Assembly: GCA_015065205.1 (NCBI GenBank)
Contig: SVQS01000090.1
Location: 1 to 7,324, forward strand
Origin: Oscillospiraceae bacterium
Lineage (GTDB): Bacteria > Bacillota > Clostridia > Oscillospirales > CAG-272
Direction: 5' to 3'
Length of the DNA stretch: 7,324 nucleotides
The notes under the pieces are model-generated. The model did no database searches, was not told the origin of the DNA, and worked only from the letters and a program-made list of their open reading frames with translations. The position numbers and the translations under genes are program-made. Below, one piece after another: positions 1-4,822 of the stretch (positions are counted from its first letter, which is position 1; each line of letters opens with the position of its first letter).

Positions 1-994
1 TACCAATCGAAAAGTTGGCGCACACGCAGCTGCGCGATTGCGGAAGTGAGAGAAAATCGGTTCTGCCTTCGCTCACAGATTCCAAGGCATAGGCATCGCG
101 CACGTAAGTTATACTGCGGTCTCTTTGTGCGCGCCCTTGCAAAATGAGTGAGAGATCGCACAAAACACGACCGTCTTCAACGGTTACATTCACATCCGCA
201 CAAGTACCAAAGGCAGATGCCGCACAGTTGACCTCGCATCCGTCCACCTCGGTGGCACTCTCAAAGGGAATGCGTCGCGTCAGTTGAGAGGGGGGAAGTC
301 CGGTTGCATCGTGGGCACACAAAAGCTTGAGGGCAATCTCACCGCGGCAGTTGACACAGCCGCTGCCGGCAACCGCTTCCGAAATAAAGACCTGCCCGTC
401 GGCACACACTACGCGCACGTCCTCGTTTTGTGTGTCGCAAACGATCTCATCGTGCAGCATCAAGGGCTCACCCACACCGGAGAAAAGCTCACAAACATCG
501 CAGGAGCCGTACAGCTTTTCGGCGGCAATGCCCGAAACAAGGTCACCATTCTCAATCAAACGCGTTCCAAAAATCTTCATTCGTGCACGCAAACGGCATT
601 TGACCGAGAGCTTTCTGGGAGCCAGAACACGCGCGTTGCAAGGCTCGGGTAAAATGTCGGCATCGCACACCAAGCCTTCGCCAAGCAGGGCATCGGAGGG
701 CAGATCGGTGGGAATACCGATGCGGTATTCCGACGTGTGCGAGGTGGAATAAAGTGCTCCGTCGTTCCCCGTATAAAGGATGCAAAAATCCACCGATCCA
801 GAAAGCTCGGTGTTTGCCGCGCCAACGTAGCGAGCAGGTGGAGTGACCGTGGCACTGACGCGAACAAGACGCTTGACCTCGGGGCGGTAGTCGGGCAGAG
901 AAACCTCGGCCGTCACCTCACTCATTTCCTGTTTATCGCAAAGCAGAGTTTGCACGCGCAGTGCGGCGGAGTCGTTTTTTGTGTAGTTGTCCAT
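1..994 (-). CDS. DUF3794 (SPOCS) domain protein, SipL-like, 3' end outside window
   Basis: The reading frame is open from ATG at 994 to the window edge, giving 331 residues and no stop, so the C-terminus is missing. A segment near residues 20-110 (LPDYRPEVKRLVRV at about 33-46, then ARYVGAANTELSGSVDF) has the look of a DUF3794/SPOCS domain. Two further beta-rich repeats seem to follow near residues 165-240 and 244-331. In known family members such as SipL, SPOCS domains precede a C-terminal LysM, and the protein joins SpoIVA in assembling the spore coat on the mother-cell side of the forespore. Any LysM would lie beyond the edge. AAAAGGAG (1003-1010) sits 8 bases before the ATG and supports this start. 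The protein has 18 cysteines in 331 residues, which is high. Domain assignment is by eye; SipL itself versus another multi-SPOCS protein is not settled. Confidence 0.75.
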   Translation of the reverse strand, partial: MDNYTKNDSAALRVQTLLCDKQEMSEVTAEVSLPDYRPEVKRLVRVSATVTPPARYVGAANTELSGSVDFCILYTGNDGALYSTSHTSEYRIGIPTDLPSDALLGEGLVCDADILPEPCNARVLAPRKLSVKCRLRARMKIFGTRLIENGDLVSGIAAEKLYGSCDVCELFSGVGEPLMLHDEIVCDTQNEDVRVVCADGQVFISEAVAGSGCVNCRGEIALKLLCAHDATGLPPSQLTRRIPFESATEVDGCEVNCAASAFGTCADVNVTVEDGRVLCDLSLILQGRAQRDRSITYVRDAYALESVSEGRTDFLSLPQSRSCVCANFSIG

Positions 995-1029
995 ATCGAA
1001 TGCTCCTTTTCTATCCGTTTTTGTGCTAC

Positions 1030-1058
1030 ATCCTATGCCGCAAGAAGGACAAATATGA
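1030..1058 (-). promoter_or_regulatory. candidate sigma-E promoter of the DUF3794 gene
   Basis: Read on the minus strand, TCATATTT (1058-1051) is followed by CATAGGAT (1037-1030). Counting from the ATA core at 1056-1054, the spacer to CATA is 16 bases, matching the B. subtilis-type sigma-E pattern (ATA-N16-CATACANT) except for GG in place of CA in the -10 box. Transcription would start near 1023, about 29 bases before the ATG, leaving room for the ribosome site. sipL is sigma-E dependent in C. difficile, so the match fits the gene. Sigma-K boxes are similar and cannot be excluded. Confidence 0.55.
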
Positions 1059-1283
1059 GTGCAAAAACGTAGCATTTTTCATCAAAAAAGCCTTTTTTTC
1101 TCCTTTTTTGACTTATTTTTAAAAAAACATCACACCAAATTTAACAATTTTTCACATTTCTCAATGTGGAAAATGGACAAATAATAATTAAAAATCCGTC
1201 GAAATCTCTCAAAACGAAACATCCAAATTGTGCAAGATGCTACAAGGTGCAAAAAAGATAGTGGAAAAGTATAAAAAAATATG
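1059..1283. other. AT-rich intergenic region between divergent genes
   Basis: This spacer between the divergent DUF3794 and sigma-factor genes is rich in A and T runs. I see no open frame with a ribosome site, no RNA gene and no convincing hairpin terminator in it. It probably only separates the two promoters, although an operator could be hidden in it. Confidence 0.6.
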
Positions 1284-1311
1284 TTGACATTTCACAAAAA
1301 AGTGTTATAAT
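1284..1311 (+). promoter_or_regulatory. sigma-A promoter of the sigma-factor gene
   Basis: TTGACA (1284-1289) and TATAAT (1306-1311) are both perfect hexamers separated by 16 bases. A TG one base before the -10 box makes it an extended -10. Transcription would begin near 1318, about 40 bases before the ATG at 1357. This suggests substantial vegetative transcription of the sigma gene. Confidence 0.85.
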
Positions 1312-1356
1312 TAAAGTGTAGAATACTTTTTTGATGCCCCCCGAAAGGAACACCCG

Positions 1357-1935
1357 ATGAAAAAGAACGAGCAAATTGCACATCTCGACCTGATAAATGC
1401 CGCACGCGCGGGCGACGAGAGTGCGTTTGAAGCGCTCCTTGAAGCCTACGAGCCTCTCATTGATGCGATGAGCCGTTCTTTCGCAAATGTAACCGATGAT
1501 TCGGAGAGTGGGGAGGACCTGCGCCAGGAGGCTTGTATCGCTTTTTATAAGGCTGTGCAAAGCTACGATAGCACGCAAGCAGAGGTCAGCTTTGGCCTTT
1601 ATGCCAAGCTTTGTGTGCGCAACCGTCTTATCTCTTATACGCGCAAGCTTCGTCGCCGCGAGGCGGTTTTACCGCTCGAGGAGCGCATCAAAACAGAGGA
1701 AGACGTTACCCAAGGCGTTGTCGCCGAGGAGGCGTATATGGAGCTCTACCGTCGCATCGAGGCTGTGTTGTCACCATATGAGAACCATGTTTGGTGGCTG
1801 TATCTCTCGGGGCAGACCACAGGTGCGATTGCCACAAGCCTTGGAAAGGATGAAAGAAGCGTGCAAAACGCTGTCTATCGCATTCGCAAAAAGTTGCGCG
1901 TGGCGCTCCATCCAAACAGTTCAATGCCCGAATAG
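1357..1935 (+). CDS. RNA polymerase sigma-70 family factor, SigH-like
   Basis: This 192-residue protein has the two-domain layout of a short alternative sigma factor. Region 2 spans about residues 14-100, with DLRQEACIAFYKAVQSYD (54-71) matching the core-binding helix, followed by FGLYAKLCVRNRLISYTRK, which should read the -10 element. Region 4 spans about 130-184, with a helix-turn-helix at TTGAIATSLGKDERSVQNAV and a basic RIRKKLR end. No region 1.1 or region 3 is apparent. The pattern resembles SigH (Spo0H) of sporulating Firmicutes more than ECF factors, but identity is modest, so it may be a divergent SigH relative. AAAGGA (1344-1349) lies 7 bases before the ATG. The next gene is a zinc-ribbon protein 96 bases downstream with no terminator between, so they are probably co-transcribed. 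Its target promoters are unknown. Confidence 0.8.
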   Translation: MKKNEQIAHLDLINAARAGDESAFEALLEAYEPLIDAMSRSFANVTDDSESGEDLRQEACIAFYKAVQSYDSTQAEVSFGLYAKLCVRNRLISYTRKLRRREAVLPLEERIKTEEDVTQGVVAEEAYMELYRRIEAVLSPYENHVWWLYLSGQTTGAIATSLGKDERSVQNAVYRIRKKLRVALHPNSSMPE

Positions 1936-1948
1936 CTTAATCAAAGCG

Positions 1949-1986
1949 TTGGGGGAAACTCCAAAGATGGCGGTGAAAATCCGCCA
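1949..1986 (+). promoter_or_regulatory. two tandem hairpins in the leader of the zinc-ribbon gene
   Basis: The first hairpin pairs TTGGGG (1949-1954) with CTCCAA (1959-1964) around a GAAA tetraloop and includes one G-U pair. The second pairs TGGCGG (1968-1973) with CCGCCA (1981-1986) around a 7-base loop. Only three bases separate them. No T-tract follows, so they are not an intrinsic terminator. They could be an RNA processing or stability site, or a cis-regulatory structure controlling the downstream gene. Function is inferred from position only. Confidence 0.45.
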
Positions 1987-2031
1987 AGGGTAAAAATACA
2001 CCATTTTCACAACAAAGAGAGGATTACACAC

Positions 2032-2370
2032 ATGTTCCAAGAAGAAATCAACGATGCAGTAGTAGCAGAAGAAGAAGTAGTAGAAAAAGAATACGTTGAT
2101 GAAACGTTGGTTTGCAAAGATTGCGGAAACGAATTCGTTTTCACCGCAGGTGAGCAGAGATTCTACGACGAAAAGGGCTTTTTGAACAAGCCCAAGGCTT
2201 GCAAGGCTTGCCGCGATGCTAAGAAGAACGCAGGCAAGGCTCCTCGTGAGTACTTCACCGCTGTTTGCGCAGACTGCGGCGGCGAGGCTAAGATTACCTT
2301 CCAGCCTTCCACTGACCGTCCCGTATACTGCAGCGCTTGCTTTGAAGCAAGAAGAAAAGCGCAAGACTAA
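2032..2370 (+). CDS. dual zinc-ribbon domain protein
   Basis: This 112-residue protein has an acidic N-terminal segment of about 24 residues, rich in E and V, followed by two zinc-ribbon modules. The first has C28-x2-C31 and C57-x2-C60 around a conserved-looking stretch (NEFVFTAGEQRFYDEKGF), as in the 'probable zinc-ribbon' family. The second has C79-x2-C82 and C100-x2-C103, a CxxC-x17-CxxC arrangement ending in RPVYCSACF. All eight ligands are present. The family is common in Firmicutes and other phyla, but its biochemical role is not established; binding to nucleic acid or to a protein partner is a guess. GAGAGGA (2017-2023) gives a good ribosome site 8 bases before the ATG. It follows the sigma-factor gene and is probably transcribed with it, ending at the strong terminator at 2456. 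Confidence 0.85.
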   Translation: MFQEEINDAVVAEEEVVEKEYVDETLVCKDCGNEFVFTAGEQRFYDEKGFLNKPKACKACRDAKKNAGKAPREYFTAVCADCGGEAKITFQPSTDRPVYCSACFEARRKAQD

Positions 2371-2455
2371 TCGCAAAATCCCCAATGTCTGTATCGTTTC
2401 TTGGTTTTATGGAATCTACAACAGGTTAGTAACTCTCAGAACATATAGCACAAAA

Positions 2456-2488
2456 CAAAAATCCCCCAAATATGGGGGATTTTTGTTT
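2456..2488 (+). terminator. strong intrinsic terminator after the zinc-ribbon gene
   Basis: A perfect 12-bp stem pairs 2456-2467 (CAAAAATCCCCC) with 2474-2485 (GGGGGATTTTTG) around a 6-base loop, with T-rich sequence at its 3' foot. It is nearly symmetrical, but no minus-strand gene ends here. It closes the sigma/zinc-ribbon unit. Confidence 0.92.
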
Positions 2489-2548
2489 GGAAAACACCTT
2501 ATCTTGTAAAATAAATAAAATATCAGTTGTATTTTTTTTACAAAGTAC

Positions 2549-2577
2549 TTGCATTTTTTGAAAAAGTATATTATAAT
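2549..2577 (+). promoter_or_regulatory. sigma-A promoter of the zinc-ribbon membrane protein gene
   Basis: TTGCAT (2549-2554) and a perfect TATAAT (2572-2577) are separated by 17 bases. The start would be near 2584, giving a leader of about 40 bases before the ATG at 2626. It lies just after the previous terminator, so this gene is an independent unit. Confidence 0.8.
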
Positions 2578-2610
2578 AATTACAGAGTGTCCCTGCATTG
2601 TTGTTTTTTG

Positions 2611-2616
2611 AGGAGG
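2611..2616 (+). promoter_or_regulatory. ribosome binding site that decides the start at 2626
   Basis: AGGAGG is a consensus ribosome site. The in-frame ATGs at 2617 and 2620 are too close to it, whereas the ATG at 2626 has a 9-base spacer. The frame is also open further upstream to a TTG at 2527, but that would place the promoter inside the coding region. Confidence 0.8.
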
Positions 2617-2625
2617 ATGATGACT

Positions 2626-3096
2626 ATGAGTCGCGAAAATGCAAAGAGTGGAAACCGTTGTGTCAACTGTGGCGGTAGAATGAGACTTGTTAACGTAACC
2701 TGGATAAACAGATTCCAAACCCCCGAGGCAAGTTTGTATGACAGTAGTGTTTCCAGTCGCAAGGCTAAGCTTGGAATTGTACCCAGATTATCTGCTCAAG
2801 AAATGATGTGTACCTGCTGCGGTCAACGTACCCCTATTTTGGGCGGCAAATCCAAAAAAGTGAAAAAAGAGAAGGTAAAGCCCGAAGGCAAGAACAATAA
2901 GAAGAAACGCAAGACCAAGAAAAAGGGCATTGTAGGCTTTATCAAGTTCCTTATTTTCCTTGCAGCCATTGCAGCCATTGTATATTTTGCATATCAATAT
3001 AAGGATATACTGATTGGCTATTGGGAGCCTTTGGAAGGTGTATTTGCAACGGTAGAAAAGCTGATTGCAGCAGTAAAGGGTTTTTTGAAATTATAA
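2626..3096 (+). CDS. zinc-ribbon protein with one membrane segment, unknown function
   Basis: This is a protein of 156 residues. It begins with a zinc-ribbon: CVNCGG near residues 12-17 is completed by CTCCGQ about 50 residues later. A very lysine-rich linker follows (KSKKVKKEKVKPEGKNNKKKRKTKKK), then one hydrophobic segment (VGFIKFLIFLAAIAAIVYFAY), then a short amphipathic C-terminus. There is no signal peptide. By the positive-inside rule the ribbon and lysine linker should be cytoplasmic, with about 30 residues outside. I do not recognise a named family. The lysine stretch could touch acidic lipids, RNA or the ribosome, but that is a guess. It has its own promoter and ends in a terminator shared with rsmA. 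Confidence 0.8.
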   Translation: MSRENAKSGNRCVNCGGRMRLVNVTWINRFQTPEASLYDSSVSSRKAKLGIVPRLSAQEMMCTCCGQRTPILGGKSKKVKKEKVKPEGKNNKKKRKTKKKGIVGFIKFLIFLAAIAAIVYFAYQYKDILIGYWEPLEGVFATVEKLIAAVKGFLKL

Positions 3097-3107
3097 ATAT
3101 AGAGAAT

Positions 3108-3140
3108 AAGCACGCAAAATATGTTTGCGTGCTTGTTTAT
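3108..3140. terminator. bidirectional terminator between convergent genes
   Basis: An 11-bp perfect stem pairs AAGCACGCAAA (3108-3118) with TTTGCGTGCTT (3124-3134) around a 5-base loop. On the plus strand GTTTATTTTATT follows. On the minus strand ATTCTCTATATTT follows. It lies in the 45-base gap between the stops of the membrane zinc-ribbon gene and rsmA and can serve both. Confidence 0.88.
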
Positions 3141-3141
3141 T

Positions 3142-4008
3142 TTATTGATTGAGTGTTTCAGCAATTTTGTCGGAAAGCTCAACGAATTGAGAAATGTCAA
3201 GGCGCTCGCCGCGAATAGTGGACTCGAAACCACAGGCGGTGATGACAGAGTTGATTTGTTCTTTGGTAAGTTCCGAAAATCCTGCCGCAAGAGCATTGGA
3301 GAGTGTTTTGCGGCGCTGCGCAAAAGCAGCTTTGATGGTTCGGAACATCAGCGCCTCATCCTTGGGGTGATAGGGGCGTTCTTTATAAAGACGGATGCGA
3401 ATGACCGCAGAATCAACTTTGGGTGCAGGAATGAATTTGTCGGCAGGCACTACGAAGAGCTTTTCTGCCTCACCGTAATAGGAAAGCACCGCGGTAATAG
3501 CGCCGTAATTCTTTCCACCTGCAGGTGAGCAAAGACGGTCGGCAACCTCTTTTTGAATCATAACGGTAATGTAATCAAAAGGCAGACCGCACTCGAGCAG
3601 CTTCATAAGAATGGGCGAGGTGATGTAATAAGGCAAATTGGCGCACACCGACACAGGTCCTTCCGCGAAAGCGGACGCCAGGAGTGCTTCGAGGTCGGCC
3701 TGCATCACGTCCTCATTGTGCACGGTCACGTTATCGAACTCACCGAGCGTGTAATCGAGAACGGGAATGAGACCGCGGTCAATTTCAAGCGCAACCACAC
3801 GCTTGTGGCGGAGCGCGAGCTCGTAGGTCAGCGTTCCCATACCGGGGCCAATCTCAAGGATGGTGCTATTTTCGTTATCACAACAAGCATCGGCAATATC
3901 CTCTACCACCGAGCGGTCGGTCAAAAAGTTCTGTCCGAACTCCTTACGAAAGGTTAGGTGGAACATACCCATCACTTGTTTTACAGTTTTAATGTCACAT
4001 AAATTCAT
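3142..4008 (-). CDS. rsmA: 16S rRNA dimethyladenosine transferase RsmA/KsgA
   Basis: This 288-residue enzyme is the usual length for the family. It transfers four methyl groups from S-adenosylmethionine to the two adjacent adenines of the helix-45 loop (A1518 and A1519 in E. coli numbering) during late 30S subunit assembly. All hallmarks are visible: FGQNFL (24-29), the SAM-binding motif EIGPGMGTLT (52-61), VALEID with its acidic ribose contact (E75), the catalytic NLPYYITSPI (124-133), the FIPAPKVDS loop (192-200), and QRRKTLSNAL with RGERLDI in the C-terminal helical domain. AGGAG (4016-4020) lies 7 bases before the ATG. The gene is alone in its transcription unit here, with its own promoter and the shared terminator. 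Confidence 0.97.
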   Translation of the reverse strand: MNLCDIKTVKQVMGMFHLTFRKEFGQNFLTDRSVVEDIADACCDNENSTILEIGPGMGTLTYELALRHKRVVALEIDRGLIPVLDYTLGEFDNVTVHNEDVMQADLEALLASAFAEGPVSVCANLPYYITSPILMKLLECGLPFDYITVMIQKEVADRLCSPAGGKNYGAITAVLSYYGEAEKLFVVPADKFIPAPKVDSAVIRIRLYKERPYHPKDEALMFRTIKAAFAQRRKTLSNALAAGFSELTKEQINSVITACGFESTIRGERLDISQFVELSDKIAETLNQ

Positions 4009-4041
4009 AGGGGAACTCCTATTTGCTTTTTTTCTATCATC

Positions 4042-4070
4042 ATTCTACCACACATTCGTTTCAAAATCAA
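4042..4070 (-). promoter_or_regulatory. sigma-A promoter of rsmA
   Basis: On the minus strand TTGATT (4070-4065) and TAGAAT (4047-4042) are 17 bases apart, and TGG directly before the -10 box gives an extended -10. Transcription would start near 4035, about 27 bases before the ATG. Confidence 0.72.
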
Positions 4071-4120
4071 GAGCGATGGAAATAAAAAGAAAAAATGTTC
4101 TTCTTTTTTATAAAAGGATA

Positions 4121-4149
4121 TTGACAAATAAGCATTTATCGGGTATAAT
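4121..4149 (+). promoter_or_regulatory. sigma-A promoter of tRNA-Thr
   Basis: TTGACA (4121-4126) and TATAAT (4144-4149) are perfect hexamers with the optimal 17-base spacer, ending 24 bases before the mature tRNA 5' end. This is divergent from the rsmA promoter. Confidence 0.9.
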
Positions 4150-4173
4150 AGATACGTTGTCAAAATTCAATAC

Positions 4174-4249
4174 GCTGGTGTAGCACAGTCGGTAGTGCAG
4201 CTGATTCGTAATCAGCAGGTCGTGTGTTCGAGTCACATCACCAGCTCCA
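4174..4249 (+). tRNA. tRNA-Thr, anticodon CGT
   Basis: The 76-base cloverleaf is complete. The acceptor stem GCTGGTG pairs with CACCAGC, the D stem is GCAC/GTGC, the anticodon stem GCTGA/TCAGC surrounds the loop TTCGTAA with anticodon CGT (reads ACG), and the T arm is GTGTG-TTCGAGT-CACAT with one G-U pair. T is the discriminator base and CCA is encoded. It has its own promoter and terminator as a single-gene unit. The CGT species is usually the minor threonine isoacceptor; UGU- and GGU-anticodon genes must lie elsewhere. Confidence 0.97.
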
Positions 4250-4284
4250 AAAAAAGAACTTTTGTTTTCAAAAGTTCTTTTTTT
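4250..4284 (+). terminator. intrinsic terminator of tRNA-Thr
   Basis: AGAACTTTTG (4255-4264) pairs with CAAAAGTTCT (4269-4278) around a TTTT loop. The stem is extended by flanking A and T runs, and a run of seven Ts (4278-4284) closes it. It begins directly at the CCA end. Confidence 0.93.
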
Positions 4285-4288
4285 GTAT

Positions 4289-4353
4289 CCAAGCCGCAGT
4301 AGGGGTTCCCCGAAGCGAGCTTGTCGAGCTTTTGGGGTCGCCCGTAGGCTTGG
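4289..4353. repeat. 65-bp imperfect hairpin element
   Basis: CCAAGCC (4289-4295) and GGCTTGG (4347-4353) are perfect inverted ends. Inside, the arms continue with partial pairing (AGTAGGGGTTCCCC against GGGGTCGCCCGTA), and near the centre GAGCT occurs twice (4317-4321 and 4326-4330). No reading frame with a ribosome site is seen in it. It abuts the hairpin array that follows and looks like a small non-coding dispersed repeat. Its AGTAGGGG (4298-4305) recurs at 4626-4633. Confidence 0.6.
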
Positions 4354-4545
4354 CATATCATCCTGTTCCGCAGGAACGGTATATCATCAGTCCCTTCGGG
4401 ACTGTATCTCATCACGCAACAGCGTGCATAATCGCCTGCGCCTTGATGATATACGATGCTTTGCATCGATGATATACGATGCTTTGCATCGATGATATAC
4501 AATGCTTCGCATTGGTGATATACCGCAACAAGTTGCGGATGATTT
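4354..4545. repeat. array of about seven short hairpins with conserved linkers
   Basis: Clear hairpins lie at 4363-4379 (CTGTTCC/GGAACGG), 4389-4403 (AGTCCC/GGGACT), 4413-4426 (CACGC/GCGTG), 4454-4468 and 4477-4491 (CGATGC/GCATCG, identical), 4500-4514 (CAATGC/GCATTG) and 4523-4538 (CCGCAAC/GTTGCGG). The last four start exactly 23 bases apart. Linkers on the left read TATATCATC; on the right they read GATGATATA, the reverse complement. The switch occurs in a degenerate stretch at about 4427-4444. Stems differ but stay paired, so both arms have changed together. No gene is seen in the array. The function is unknown; dispersed palindromic (REP-like) elements are the closest known class. Confidence 0.75.
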
Positions 4546-4712
4546 GCAGAGGTTTTTGTATGCCTTAAATTTATAAAAAAGTCGGTCGATTCACGGATTA
4601 TCCCTGCGAAAATGCGCAAGTTCAAAGTAGGGGCGACCATTGGTCGTCTGCTTTGAAAAAGCAAGATGAAATTATGGACGTGCAATGCACCCAAACGGTT
4701 TTGCGTTTTTTC
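4546..4712. other. intergenic region, one inverted repeat, no gene seen
   Basis: Apart from the inverted repeat at 4621-4657, I see no RNA gene and no frame with a ribosome site. Some frames are open on either strand across this stretch, but they run through the hairpins and lack any recognisable protein features. Confidence 0.6.
4621..4657. repeat. imperfect inverted repeat
   Basis: TTCAAAG (4621-4627) and CTTTGAA (4651-4657) are the ends, and CGACC (4634-4638) pairs with GGTCG (4641-4645) around a tiny centre. The arms between differ by a few bases (TAGGGG against TCTG). Its AGTAGGGG is shared with the 65-bp element at 4289, suggesting a related dispersed repeat family. Confidence 0.55.
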
Positions 4713-4741
4713 TTGACGAGTGTCCCTTGTTGTGATATAAT
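4713..4741 (+). promoter_or_regulatory. sigma-A promoter of the LRR gene
   Basis: TTGACG (4713-4718) and TATAAT (4736-4741) have a 17-base spacer. Transcription would start near 4748, giving a leader of about 75 bases that contains the apparent paralogue remnant. Confidence 0.82.
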
Positions 4742-4761
4742 AAAAACAGTAAACTATTGAT

Positions 4762-4818
4762 GCCCTCGTGGCAAAATACCAAACTAGTGAAAATCCCCCT
4801 GCGGATGATGAAAAGGAT
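4762..4818 (+). pseudogene. C-terminal tail remnant of a lost LRR-gene paralogue
   Basis: Read in the frame beginning with GCC at 4762, these 19 codons give ALVAKYQTSENPPADDEKD. The last 19 residues of the following LRR protein are ALVAKYKTHVNPPMEGEKD, identical at 13 positions. At DNA level the first 18 bases match 5668-5685 exactly. A stop at 4750 lies just upstream in this frame and there is no start, so it is not a gene now. The simplest reading is that a tandem paralogue once stood upstream and was deleted except for its tail. Confidence 0.6.
4811..4817 (+). promoter_or_regulatory. ribosome binding site that decides the start at 4823
   Basis: AAAAGGA lies 5 bases before the ATG at 4823. 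Earlier in-frame starts (TTG 4757, ATG 4760, ATG 4805 and 4808) have no such site and fall in the paralogue remnant. The site itself is made from the remnant's Glu-Lys-Asp codons. Confidence 0.65.
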
Positions 4819-4822
4819 AACT

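Noticed and set aside
284..752. Two plus-strand frames antisense to the DUF3794 gene.
   Set aside because: They have no ribosome site and no recognisable features; the minus-strand frame is continuous and shows family motifs.
1951..1990. Partial resemblance to the cobalamin riboswitch core (GGGAA followed by GGTGAAAATCC).
   Set aside because: The B12 box and the CCCGC-ACTG part are absent, the paired regions do not fit, and the downstream gene has no link to cobalamin.
2527..2625. A longer start (TTG at 2527) for the zinc-ribbon membrane protein.
   Set aside because: It would put the TTGCAT/TATAAT promoter and the AGGAGG site inside the gene, and the added residues look like translated non-coding AT-rich DNA.
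4108..4356. A minus-strand frame covering the tRNA-Thr gene.
   Set aside because: It is antisense to a complete tRNA with promoter and terminator; such frames are a common artefact.
4354..4545. Reading the periodic array as a CRISPR.
   Set aside because: The 'repeats' are only 8-10 bases and reverse orientation, the 'spacers' are self-complementary hairpins, two are identical, and no cas gene is present.
4233..4694. A 153-codon minus-strand frame across the tRNA terminator and hairpin array.
   Set aside because: It runs through the terminator, both repeat elements and the array, has no good ribosome site, and its internal repeats simply mirror the hairpins.
4757..4822. A longer N-terminus (TTG 4757 or ATG 4760) for the LRR protein.
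   Set aside because: The extra residues are the paralogue tail read in the wrong frame, and no ribosome site precedes those starts.
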